Source of the DNA: Bugula neritina
Taxonomy: Eukaryota > Bryozoa > Gymnolaemata > Cheilostomatida > Bugulidae
Assembly (NCBI GenBank): GCA_964035545.1
Contig: OZ037768.1
Coordinates: 3,523,501 to 3,587,500 of the forward strand
DNA: 64,000 bases
Direction of reading: 5' to 3'
The position numbers and the translations under genes were made by a program. Shown one piece after another: positions 1-19,038 of the stretch. How positions within the stretch are numbered: position 1 is the first letter of the stretch; each line of letters begins with the position of its first letter. The notes under the pieces are model-generated. The model saw nothing but the letters and a program-made list of their open reading frames with translations. It did no database searches and had not been told where the DNA came from.

Positions 1-563
1 ATTTTGGATATTAACTTTTCTATTTTCTCTTTATACTAAAAGAATTATAGTTTTAATATAGCTATTTGTAAAGGAGTTGTTTTCTCTCTGCTCTTACATG
101 TAGATTATGTCTACTAAAACTATCATTAGTTCGACTACGTTGTGTGCTTAGCTATTGATGAGTTTAAAAGTATAATGCTCATGTGATCATAAGATCTGAT
201 TGAAATAGAATTTATTAAGGAAATGAAATTTCGCTGAATTATTTGAGTACACATTTTATACCAATAATATTCTATTCATAAGTTATTCCAGACCTTTTGA
301 CTATTAGCGAGTAGATTTTAACTGAGAATGCAATTACCCAAATAGCAGAGAATCCATATTAATTTAGTTGAAGGTGTGTTGAATTAATATTTTATTTCAG
401 TCTGGTGAAATAGTTGATATAGTTAATTAGTTTCTGTTGCGATAATCTTTCCTTGCCCATTGGGTCACATGTTGGTGTAACTAGTCATGCTATGTGAAGG
501 TGGTTGAGTTGGCCCTGTAAACATGTTCATACAGTACTAACTCAGTAGACTAAATAGTAGAGT
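1..563. other. Intronic or upstream sequence of ARHGAP39
   Basis: AT-rich, with stops in all frames and no exon that I can support. It is probably intron upstream of the exon at 808, which begins in phase 2 and so needs a preceding coding exon outside the window. Confidence 0.6.
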
Positions 564-783
564 AGTGTGAGTAGAACAGTATGTTGTGTGAGTAGAACAG
601 TATGTTGTGTGAGTAGAACAGTATGTTGTGTGAGTAGAACAGTATGTTGTGTGAGTAGAACAGTATGTTGTGTGAGTAGAACAGTATGTAGTGTGAGTAG
701 AACAGTATGTTGTGTGAGTAGAACAGTATGTTGTGTGAGTAGAACAGTATGTTGTGTGAGTAGAACAGTATGTTGTGTGAGTT
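564..783 (+). repeat. 21-bp minisatellite, about 10 copies, in ARHGAP39 intron
   Basis: The core GAGTAGAACAGTATGTTGTG recurs every 21 bases from about 570 to 780 with almost no divergence (one copy has ATGTAGTG). The array ends about 25 bases before the acceptor of the exon at 808. Because 21 is a multiple of three, both strands stay open and give repetitive reading frames, but these are artefacts of the repeat. Each unit contains GTGAGT, a donor-like hexamer in the sense orientation of the gene. Confidence 0.95.
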
Positions 784-807
784 GTCATACTATATTTTAC
801 TACTCAG

Positions 808-8243
<7,436 letters not shown>

Positions 8244-9599
8244 TGCTGGTGCTTTTCTCAATGAAATAATATAAAATATATTTCTTTCATTCTCCTAGTG
8301 TTCAAGCTGGTTCTAGCATTAAATCAATCTGCTGTTACATAACTCTTTTTTGTATTATTCTTCTGCCTACTTTTACATACTTTATATCTTATCTGGCTAT
8401 TTCATGATGCCAAACAAGTTTTAGTGCACTTTTAGAAATTATTTAAAAGCCATAAATAGAGAATTTTTATATTGATTTGTAAAGGAAATCATTTTAATTA
8501 ATCATGATATTATTGAGGTTTTAAATATTGTTGTATATATATTCTATACTTTGTACATAAATTCACTAAGTTATTGAGATTCTTTTTCATATAGAGTTTT
8601 GAATATTGGCAAAGCTTAAGTATTTAGTTAACTTGCAAGCTCCTACCCATATTGCTGATCATTGTTGTTTTATAATACCTGTGCTGATTTTGTAACGAGA
8701 TAATAGATTGCAACTGTTTTCCACTCTAAAAATACACATTACCTAAAAGAGAGGTTTCTCCAACTACTGATTAAATTCTATTTGTAACATTGTGCTTTGC
8801 TTCAATTGCTGGCTGAAATTTCTTCTGCCAAAAGACAAGAATTTTGTGCTTTTAGGCTGTCTTTATTTTGTGTAGCTATTAAACATTACAAGTTGCTGTG
8901 CTTAGAAAGCAAGCCTCTGTTTTACACAAGCTGGTATTGTGTAGTGCACATGAGAAAAGCTAAAAGGAAATTTTGAGTTCCAAACAAGCTGCCGTCATTA
9001 AATTGCGATTTGCGAGGTCTAAGTTTCAGTTCACTTCTCTAGAATAAAATTTAATCATGCACATTACAGTATATTCATGTTGCATCCATGGAAGGAGGAG
9101 GCTGCTTGTTTTTTATAGTATTTTATAAGGTATATTTTACCAGGTACTATTTGAGTGAATGATTGATTTAGCTAACATTGCTGTTGCCCGAGTGCTTCCA
9201 TCTGCCCACACCAGTTTCTTTGGGCAAATACTAATCATGCATCATGAAATGACAATTGTCTGCTATATAGTACTATACTTAGAAAACGGAACTTTGGGGT
9301 GTATTTCAAATTTTAATTTATTTCTAAATTATATTAAATTAACAGCAATAACAATATGTTTATCACAATAAATAAATTTTCTTTAATATAAAAATAATTG
9401 ATGAGGTTTTGCTTTCAACTGTCATGGTTAACCAATGCGTAGGTGGTTAGCCTGGCACGTGTCACACAAGCAGAAGACGACAGGTGACGGCAGTTCTGCT
9501 CGACATATCAGCGCAAAATAATATATTTGTTTATCATCATTTCAAAAAATACGCAGTTTTTAGAGCAAGATAGTTATTAATATAAGTATACCAGACACC
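8244..9599. other. ARHGAP39 3' UTR and spacer to the OTUD4-like gene
   Basis: No coding exon seen. An AATAAA at 9043-9048 is a candidate polyadenylation signal about 800 bases after the ARHGAP39 stop. The last few hundred bases, including a GC-richer stretch at about 9440-9510, probably hold the promoter and 5' UTR of the next gene, whose ATG is at 9600 in the context ACACCATGA. Confidence 0.5.
9043..9048 (+). promoter_or_regulatory. Candidate polyadenylation signal of ARHGAP39
   Basis: AATAAA in sense orientation downstream of the ARHGAP39 stop codon. It is the clearest canonical hexamer I see before the next gene starts. Confidence 0.4.
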
Positions 9600-12500
9600 A
9601 TGAGGTTAGATCAGCTAGAAAGAAGTTCACCAGTTGACTCTTGGCTCTTAAAAGCTCATAACAAATTCAGGATTCAAATACCCAAAGACGAAAACTGCTT
9701 ATACAAAGCGGTTGCTGAACAGGTACAACAGTATATTTTGGTTTCATTTGAACTTGTGTTGTACAATTGCTAATAGTAGTAATAATATTAATAGTCATAA
9801 TGTTATTTGAATATCAATGTGAATGTCAATAATTAACATCAAGTTTTAGTTAATAACTTGCAAGTTATGGTTATTGATGACAAAGTAAAATAATACTCAT
9901 ACTCATACTGACCTGTCTTCTGAATTTGAAGAAATAATAATATATTAATTATTAGCATGAGCTTAGTAATACATGTATTGATGGTAGTACTAATCGTAAT
10001 AGCAATGCTAACCCAAAATTCAAATAGGTATGGTGTTGAACTTGAAGTTGATGCCGGTTTTAATAGTCCTATAGTTAAATAAATTAAATTATAGTTATAC
10101 CCACTCTAAATCAGAAAGTAAATAATATTATAGTTGAACTTTAAGTAAGCAATTAGTTGCACATCTAGCATTTTATTTCTACATTCACCTCAGATCCATG
10201 TTGAAAATTAAACTATAACTAAATATATAGTATTAATTCAATTATCAAATTAATGATTAATTTTACCTGTTGATTTACTTTTAGGGATTCTAAATTTGAC
10301 TTATTACTAAATAAGCAAGCATATTGCTATTGGCATAAGGCTATGATGATTATTATTACATCTTGACTTGCAGTTACTACAATTCTCAAGTATTTTTAAC
10401 TTGACATTAGGAAATGGTTCTTTGTAAAATCCAATATCAGTATATTGTTTGTATTGTTCAAATATACACTGCAATAATCTCATTGGCAATCAGAATGTAT
10501 GTAATGCTTATAATTTATAATAATTCTGGTTGTTATGCACACTTAGTTGTACCCATGCCAGAATTACTATCAGAAGGTAAAAGACAGATGTTTCAGTTAC
10601 TCTACTTCAAATGGAGTTGGGGACTTTGAGGTAATGTTATATGTTGGCCGGTCATCTTATGGTATTATTGCACGCTGTAGCTGCTGTATTCTAGCTTTTT
10701 TAGCTCGCACACCTTAATATAAATGTCGACGTGACATTTCTGGTTATAGGATCTCACTACTTCTAAGAAACTCGAGATTGTATCCAAAGTATATCAGCGA
10801 AATGTAATCTTGTTCTCCACCGAGGGTAAAGAACCTACAACAATTGGTAAATTTTCTGGCACTAAAATGGTAAGTATAATGCAAAAATTGCGTCATATTT
10901 CTTACATAATTTTGTATAGTAGATATTGTTAATGTCCTAGTTTTTTCAGTTTCACTGTAGACATATTTTAGAATAGTAAATGTGAATATCTTGAGATGTT
11001 TGTTTTGAAAAGCCTAAGGGTAAAATAATTAATAACTTACATAGATAAGTAGATCATTAATTATACAAATAAAAACATTTTGTTGAAAGAAGCAAAGTAA
11101 TGGTCATATTTATGTACATTTGTTAGTTTATTTTAGTATTGTTTTATTTGGCTACACTTTTCAATAGCTGTAGTTGTGTAATATAGTCTGCTACAATAAA
11201 GCTAGGGAAAGCTGCTGCATGCTTTTTTCAAATAGCTGCAACCCTATAAGCTCAGCTACAGGCTATTGTACATACATGCAGTATATATTTACTCTTGCAT
11301 GCGTTCATCTATAGGACATATTTCTGAGAGCTGATGAAGATGGTTTCTTTGAATGTATCAAGTCAATAGAATATATGAAGACAGCGGCATTCTGTCAATG
11401 TAGGTGTCTACAGACTAACTACATAAATCATATTCTGGTTTCTAATTAAACTTGGCACGTGGGTAGTGGTGGCTCTGTAATGGGTCAGTGTGCTCTGCAG
11501 CTGTTTGTGGTATGTATGTTTATTGCCTATAATGAATATCTGAGTTGTTCAATCTGTATAGATGTTGGTTTCTATAGCCCTGGTGTATGAAAAGCTGTAT
11601 GAAAGTTTTGGGGTGTCAAAGAGAGAGCAACACGAGGCTATTTCTAATGTTAGAACTAAAGTCTATAACATACATCAGAAGAATTATGGATCATATGATA
11701 ACAAGAACCATTCTACACTTCAAGAAGTAAATCTACTCATTTCTGTTCCTTTTTTATGTAAGACCTTGTGTAAAATGCTAGTCTGTTAGATAAATCAGAT
11801 GTTTTTAGCATTTTAATGAGCTTTCCTTTGATCGAACTTCAGGGTGCAGACATGAAAGAGATGGCTAGTCCTACACCCTCAGCCGTTCCCATTGGGCCAC
11901 CATTTCCTTTCAGAGTGGTCAAATCTCTTGACCCTTCATTCTACAGAAACTCGCAGTATGACTTGTGGATCGATTCCAAAAAAGGTGTCTTATCAGTTTC
12001 ATCTGCATGTTGTTTTTTGGCTGTTTTGTAGTTTTATATTAACATTTCAGATTGGAATAAAAGTGATGGAATTGAGTATTATTTTATTCAAGTCCAATGC
12101 TGCTTCAATTATACAGTATTTTGTTGGCAGCAAATATATGGGGAATGAACACATTTATCGAATGTAAAATAATAATAGTGACACAATTGTTATTTTGTTA
12201 TAGTTAATGAACAGAAAATAAAACAAGGAGATAAAGTGTTTGTGAAACAGGCCAGTAGTGAATCTACTGATGAACAATGTATTGGTCATGTTCAAAAAAT
12301 TTCTGATGACTTATCTACAGCCGATGTCTATGTTGAAAAGATAAGTGGAGTGTAAGTATTCGTGAAGTTTCAAATTATAGATTTTATAGAGAAGTTATCC
12401 TCTCATAAATATTGGTGATAACTCTGCTTTGTTGTAAACCAAATAGCATTTGTGAGAAAGATTTGAGATAAAAATGAGTTTTACCAACAAACAGTTTGCA

Positions 12501-14529
12501 AGAAATTCTTTTGACTTATTAGGACAGCTACACTTGGAGTTATTCTCTCCACAGCTACACTTGGATTTATTATTGTAAAGCGCATGCTGCTGTAGTCTTA
12601 CCAGGGAAATTAGCAGGAGATGCAAACTTGAAGAGAGTTTATAACTCGCTATAAACTCTGGTGGATAATTAATTTGATGCACATTATGTTTATATGTAGA
12701 CTGTCTCTTGATACCAGTCTGATCACCAAAGTACCCACTCCCAAGCATCATGCCACTAAAGGTAGACGGGATGTAAGTGATATAAGTTTATTAGTTTCCG
12801 TGGTTATACTTTTTGGCTGCACAGTCTGAAAATGTTGTGTAATGTTTCTTGATACTAAATTGTAGAAACTTTCACCAGAAGGAGACAACTCTAACCGACC
12901 TCTTCACAGGTCCCAATCAGCTCCTTTACCTGGACTTCCAGCAACACCGATATCTCCACATCTGGCTACAAATTTCGTTAACATACCAGTAAATCATTGT
13001 TATCCAATGACAGCTATGCATTCTCAACAACCGCAAGTTCAGTCAGTTCCAACAACAAACGTGATAAACATAGGACAAACGTATAGCCAGGTTTGTGTGC
13101 TCAGGTGTAATATGAAATTGATTATTTAGGTGTTACCTTGCAGTACTGAATAAAAATATGTCTGGGTTACAGGGAAGACTGCCCAGCGTGTTTCCTGTAG
13201 TTGGACCTAGTTATTCCCCCATGCAAGTGATGTACAGTGGCAACTCCAACCAGTCTGCAACTGCAGCTGAATACTATGCGGCTCCTTCACAACCACTTGC
13301 GCAACCTGCCACCGTGCCTGCTCAGTATACTGCTCCAGCAGTCTCTGTACAGCAGCCATACCACCACTTACCACCATCTCCTCCACAATATTCTGTGGTC
13401 GTGCCTCCTGCTTCACAATACTATGCCAATTCAGCAACAGGTACGTTTCTTGCAAGCCATATGTTTTACTCTCAGAACAGCGGGTTTGTCCTCAGGTGTT
13501 GTTTCTCATTTAATGCATTTTTACCTTTATTACTCGCAAACTATTACTTGTTGAGTAAGTAGTGTACTATCTTGCAGGCTATGAGACTTTGTGCCATAAA
13601 TCACCACCAGATAGCTATAGCCAAAGTGTGGCTGCTCAGCCTTCTGTGTTTGTACCTGGTCAAAACCCCCAGAGCTCTGGACTGTTGGTTGTACCTCAAC
13701 CACCATCTCAGCACCCCTCCTTCTTGCCATTTGTTGTTCCGTACCAAGGAACCTATGGCCTTGGTGAGTGATTGCTGCTAACCACACTTGTTACCTAACT
13801 GCTTTTGCTTGGTCTAATGTTTAATGATGAAACATTTGATGCTAAATTTATCTTGTTGCTGTTATACTTTTCACTGCTTATTGTGAGTTGGCTAAAGAGA
13901 TCCAGTAATTAAAATAAAAATAGTTCCAATATTGGCTCAACACAAATACTTGCTGTGTATCATTTGAAAGTTTATTGAAATAATGGTGAATTCCAGCCAC
14001 TTGTAATCACTGTTGATGTTTTAGTAAATGTAAATGCTGCACCAAGCCAAGATCAACAAGGCAGGGATCTTCCACAAAATGATGGGAACACCCTGAGATA
14101 TTTCTTCAATGTAGGCATTGCTGTAAGTTTTATTTTAGTGCAAGGTGTTCAATCAACTAGTATTATAACTGATGGCTTATATTATACATGTATATTAGCT
14201 TTTTGTTTTCTTACTACTAGATTCGCTATATTGAGGAAAAATGGCTTGTAGACTCGGTCAATTACTGTCTTTGTTCAGTTTATCTGTTACATCAAGATAT
14301 TTCTATTTCTTCCAACTGGTCTGAAGTCATGTCTTTTATTTGTTTAACTGCATCAATTATTTACTTGCCATTTCATTTCAGCTTGATAAAACATGAAAGA
14401 ATATTTTGTTACCCAATTTCATTTTAGTGCACTAGTTACTTTCGAAACATTGCTGCCAACGCTATGCACAATAACAGAATCCCTTCACCACATGAAAGGT
14501 TTTACCAAGAATCAGCAAGCACTCAATAG
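9600..14529 (+). CDS. OTUD4: OTUD4-like protein with degenerate OTU domain and Tudor-like region
   Basis: Family role: OTU deubiquitinase with an RNA-linked Tudor module. Exons: 9600-9722, 10547-10630, 10750-10869, 11315-11399, 11578-11726, 11843-11984, 12204-12351, 12700-12772, 12866-13090, 13173-13440, 13578-13763, 14025-14122, 14428-14529. These total 1803 bases (600 codons plus stop) with consistent phases. The OTU domain covers residues about 25-185: the nucleophile region DENCLYKAVAEQ (Cys33) is present, and IEYMKTAAFCQ followed by LVYEKLYESF matches the end of the OTUD4 domain. The catalytic His position (NHYD in human) reads GFFE, and about 20 residues before KKLEIVSKVYQRN are missing. 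A Tudor-like stretch follows (IKQGDKVFVKQ to VYVEKISG), then a Pro/Gln/Tyr-rich tail with the OTUD4-type motif LRYFFNVGIA. It is shorter than human OTUD4. The alternative name is ALG13-type OTU-Tudor; no glycosyltransferase part is seen. Confidence 0.87.
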
Positions 14530-15060
14530 CTAGGGTTGTAGTTTTTGTTCATTATTTTAGTTTGACTTTATTAGTTAACACCTTTTTGCTACAATGAATG
14601 GGAAATTCATTTATAACTATTATCATAGCATTTTATTTCTATGACCTCTTTGTTAAACTATAAGATCTAGTCTATTTAGACAAACCTTATATAAATTAGT
14701 ATTTAATAATATTTTTGTTGAGCACAGATATTGTGAGATGCTTGCCTAGCAGAAAGATTAATAGTTGCCCAAATTAGTATAATCTTTGACATGAATCAAA
14801 GCATGTTTCTATAATTGTGCTTTAAAGATTTTAGTAAGATTTCTCATAACTAATCAAGTATATAATTTATGGTTTTTCCTACTGTTGAAATTCGGAAGTC
14901 AACTAGAGTTCATATTTTTGTATTTAACCGTTTTATTGTTAAGTACAGCTGTACTGTTTACTACGATGTTGTAGTACTTTGACAAAATGTATACTCATGC
15001 TTTTGATTTGTTTTACTTTGTCATGTGTTGACAATTTTTTTACATTGTGTAGTTTGTTTA

Positions 15061-15066
15061 AATAAA
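15061..15066 (+). promoter_or_regulatory. Candidate polyadenylation signal of the OTUD4-like gene
   Basis: AATAAA at 15061, with a second AATAAA about 13 bases on. It lies only about 20 bases before the position complementary to the TRMT5 stop codon, so the two convergent genes probably have abutting or overlapping 3' ends. Confidence 0.5.
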
Positions 15067-15085
15067 ACATTGTAATAAAAATATA

Positions 15086-17572
15086 TCAAGGCTGATCAAT
15101 TTTTGGCTTTTTGCTCTGAGTTGGTTCATCGACTGTTTCTTTACACATCATTATGTCCCACATGAGTGGAAACTCTGCACACAGCATTTCCTTATTTGGG
15201 GCCACATTGCGAACTCTTCTACAGTGCTTCCGTAAAATGTGTTGTGTTTTTAATTTGAGCACTTTGCTTATCCTTTGAGCAACATCCTGTTCGTAATCTT
15301 TGTCTGCAACTATAAAAGTGAGATTCATGTAATTCTTCAGTAATAAAACGTTCTTAATAGTGATGACTGCTGCATGCACATGAAAATCCAGAAATAACGG
15401 TTTGCTTTGAAGTATATTCTCCAGATCTATAGGGTGTCGACCCTGAAGAGTTGAACTAGTTGTGAATTTCAAGAAATAAAATGCTTCAAATTAAATGGGT
15501 AAAATTTTCTCAAATCTTGTTTTAAAATAGTGATGCAAATAGGCAATACCAAAACTATTCTTACTGTATTGGGACTTAGTGCATACATACCGTTACTAAA
15601 GCAGTAGCAGTGTACATTTATTGGACACCTAGTAATGGTGCTCCGGTCTACATCTTGAAGTAATCCTACAAATGAATCCATGAATTCTATAGCCAGGGCT
15701 GGTAAATTCATCACTACCACTAGTGGCTTGTTGCTGCCAAGATGGGAGATGATACTTGGCTTTACTACATCTTTGATGAACTGCCGACCATCCATATTAT
15801 AGGATTTATATTCTCCTGTAATAATGAGTACAAATCAACAATTAATTTAGAGACTTACATTTTTGTGCTAGCAGCATGTTTTCGTGACTCGATTACGCAA
15901 TAAAATTAATGCATGAAAGCATTTAAAATTTATCATCAACAAGAGCTGGAAAACCTAACTTGTTCAGAAATTGCAGTTCTATCTACAAAATTTGAAGTGT
16001 GAGATTCACAACATCATAAAAGTTTGGTTGCATTTGCTTACCTTTCACTTTGTTGGCTGCGAGGTTTCTGGACAGAAACTTATAAGAGTGAGGATTCAAA
16101 TCATTGCAATAGACAGTGGCCAACTTTTTAGCTGCAGGCACAGCAAATGGGCCAACACCAGCAAACACATCGTATAAAACAGTGTCTGGAGTAATGGATG
16201 ATATGATACGCTCATGTTCTGTACCTGTCAGCATGGCAAACAGAACAAGTAACAATCACTGCTATAAATAACTTTTATCAATTTATTACACTTCAAGCAG
16301 CTGAATTTACTATACTGTAGTTCAACAGTAAATGTTTTATATAAATTTTGATAGAACTTTACTTGAAAAATAATTAGAATTCATTAAAACCACAGACCGA
16401 ATGTAGCCCACTTACCAAGCCTTGAGTTCCAATAGACTTTTGAAAAGTCAAACTGAAATGTGCAGCCATTTTCTTTTACTGTGACATTCATGTCGTCTTT
16501 ACCAGCAACAAGTTCCATGGCAAAGTTTCTGTAAGTATTGTCAATGTTATCAGTTTTATTCACCACACTTTGTAAATTCATGTGTTTATCTAACAACACT
16601 TCACCTAAAATTGAAATATTTTTGTTTAAATATTAGGATTCTGAAACATTTTTATATCGAGCAATTTAAATAATCAAGTTTCTAGGATACTATACACTTT
16701 TAGCCAGTTCAGGCTCAAAGTGATGATGATGAACGCACGTTAGTTTGGAATAACTAAAAACTGATAATCATAAGATTGCTATTTTATTCTAAATAAGTGT
16801 TTATGCTAAAATCAGTTTAAAATGAAGCTCAAGAGAGCATGCTAATGATAATATGATTGTACAATACAACTGGTTATACTTAAATTTAAACTATCGCCAT
16901 AGCACAAAATATAAATCAAGAGGTATTCTAATAGCCACTTACCTATGACCGATTTATACGGGGCATGAGTTTCTTTAAGATTCAAGTGAGCAACATGGCC
17001 AACCACTGAAAATCCAGTGACAGCAGGAATATTAGGTGGTAATACAGATTTCAGAACTTCTTCTGCAGACCAGTTCTCATAGCCCAACTCTAGCTCGTAC
17101 GTGATAAACTCAATGTTCTGGTAACACACATACACCGTTATGTCACACTAACAACACTCTAATTCTGTGTGCATCATTGCATTGACCCACTGTATCTTCA
17201 TTGAAATAACATAAGAATGTTACATTACAGCTAATGAAATTGCTGAAAAATAGAATTTACCTGTGAAAGTTCATCAGTGTCTACGAAGATAGACTTTGCT
17301 GAATCTATTGAAGCATATTGTGTTGGATCCAAAAGAATTATCCGTTTTTCAGAGTCATACTCTCTTACAGCTTTCAAATTTCGAATAGAAAGAATATGTT
17401 TTTTCAATTTTTTCATCAAATTTCCAATAATTTTATTACTAGCGATTATCCCAATAACTGGAACAGTTTTCTTAAACATCTCCTTGTCTAACAATGTCAC
17501 TCCACGTACAGAACCAGGTGGGCTTAGCAAGGCTTCCATTTCTAGTTCAGACTTCACTTGCTGATAAAACAA
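15086..17572 (-). CDS. TRMT5: tRNA (guanine-37 N1)-methyltransferase Trm5
   Basis: Methylates N1 of G37, next to the anticodon, using S-adenosylmethionine; this prevents frameshifting. Exons in transcript order: 17572-17261, 17117-16943, 16604-16416, 16224-16042, 15815-15591, 15309-15086, giving about 435 codons in one frame. Diagnostic segments: [20 protein letters not shown] near the start, [20 protein letters not shown], the tRNA-methyltransferase segment [19 protein letters not shown], the SAM-binding loop [17 protein letters not shown], the NLP-type catalytic motif [10 protein letters not shown], and [12 protein letters not shown] near the end. The start is uncertain: ATG at 17572 or 17539, or a splice acceptor (TTTATCAG) just inside could join an upstream exon, where a mitochondrial leader would sit. 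Length is slightly below human TRMT5, which has a longer leader. Confidence 0.93.
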
Positions 17573-19038
17573 TGTTAGTATCAGTATGCTTATTTATAAC
17601 TTATCAATCGACACCAAAGCCAGTCAGCATCTACAACAGTAAACACTTGACAGAAACAAAAAGTAATAATATGATCATAAAGATAACACCAATCAGTAAA
17701 TGCAATACTTATATATTATGCAATGACATTTACTTTTAGTTTTACTGTGAATGATTCGGTTGAATTAATGACACCATATCTTTTAGTACAGCAAACAAGC
17801 TTTAACTTTAAGTTTTTAATTCTAATAGTAATTATTAATAGCTTTGAAAATCAAAATAATTAGTTTTAGTATAACATTAGCTGTATGGCTAAACTATAAG
17901 CATAAGTATAACATTTAGAATTACTATTACACTTACTTTCAGTTTTAGTTTTACCATGTCTATTGGCCTTGGGGCTGGGCTGGCATTACACTATGATTAT
18001 AGTTAAGTTCAATCAAAATTTTAGGTTGGTTAAGGAAGGTAGCCCAAATGATTAGACTTATGGCTTAGCCTTAGAGTTGATTATACTTATAACACTATCA
18101 CTATGACTATAAGTATTAGTATGACTAAGTATTAGTATAACTATAAGTATTAGTATAACTATAAGTATAAGTATAACATTAACTATAAGATTAAGTATAA
18201 GTATAAGTATAACTATTACTATAACATTAACTATAACTATAAGTAGAAGTATAAACTTAAAGTATAGCATTAGACTTAGACATTACGACTTTACGTTTAA
18301 CTATAACAGTTATACTACAAGTATAAGTATACACTATGACTATACTAATAGTAATACACTTACAATAAGTATAAACTATAATATTAATATTATTAAATAT
18401 TATTAATAATTATAAAATTAAATTATAACTTATAACTATAAGTATTAGAAACTTTTTTTAACAACTATTTATTAATTTACAAACCATTTGTTTATATTTA
18501 TATTAACATTATATTATTGAATTTTTCTCTAATTCTACTTCTAGGACTATGTATTATCATTATGAGTTTATACACGTTTATATTGATATAAAATGTGCTC
18601 TGCTTGGAGGCTTGGAGTTAGCAAAAATTCTCATGACTTCCGAGTGGTATATACCACACTGCATGACTTTAAATAGTGTAAATGTTGTCAGTGGATTCGG
18701 TACAATCTCTATTTCGCTTCGTTCGAAGGAGTATAATAATAATATTATAATATTATTATTCATCTTCAAGCAACTGATGCCGATATCTTTTAGGCTGAAA
18801 AATAGACTCGTGAAAATACAGTGATAGCTATAGACTGTAGAGTTACCTCCCTAAGCTAATGTTTAGTAATTTTATGTTGATAAAATACATATTATTACAT
18901 GCTGCTTGAAATTCACAAAAATGAAAAAATTATATATATATTTTTTTAAATTACTATTTATACTATTTTTTCAATATACAGGTTTCTACTCTCGACGCAT
19001 GTTCTCGTGTGGCTAAGCGTAGTGATAGTTGTTTAAAA
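17573..19038. other. Spacer between the TRMT5 and TMEM231 start regions
   Basis: Divergent genes about 1.4 kb apart. Apart from the simple repeat at 18060-18440 I see no coding exon. Promoters of both genes, and possibly a TRMT5 first exon, should lie here, but I cannot place them. Confidence 0.45.
18060..18440. repeat. Degenerate simple repeat rich in ATAAGTATAACT
   Basis: Irregular runs of (A/C)TATAAGTAT, AGTATAAG and TATAACT-like words over almost 400 bases between TRMT5 and TMEM231. There is no fixed period. The minus-strand reading frame it creates (alternating Ile, Leu and Val) is an artefact. Confidence 0.7.

Noticed and set aside
10414-10546. Upstream extension of OTUD4-like exon 2 (IRMYVMLIIYNN resembles an OTU helix)
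   Set aside because: Its frame runs into a stop and cannot join the exon ending at 10630. The exon 10547-10630 directly after exon 1 aligns better (Q..Y..VK..C..Y...N).
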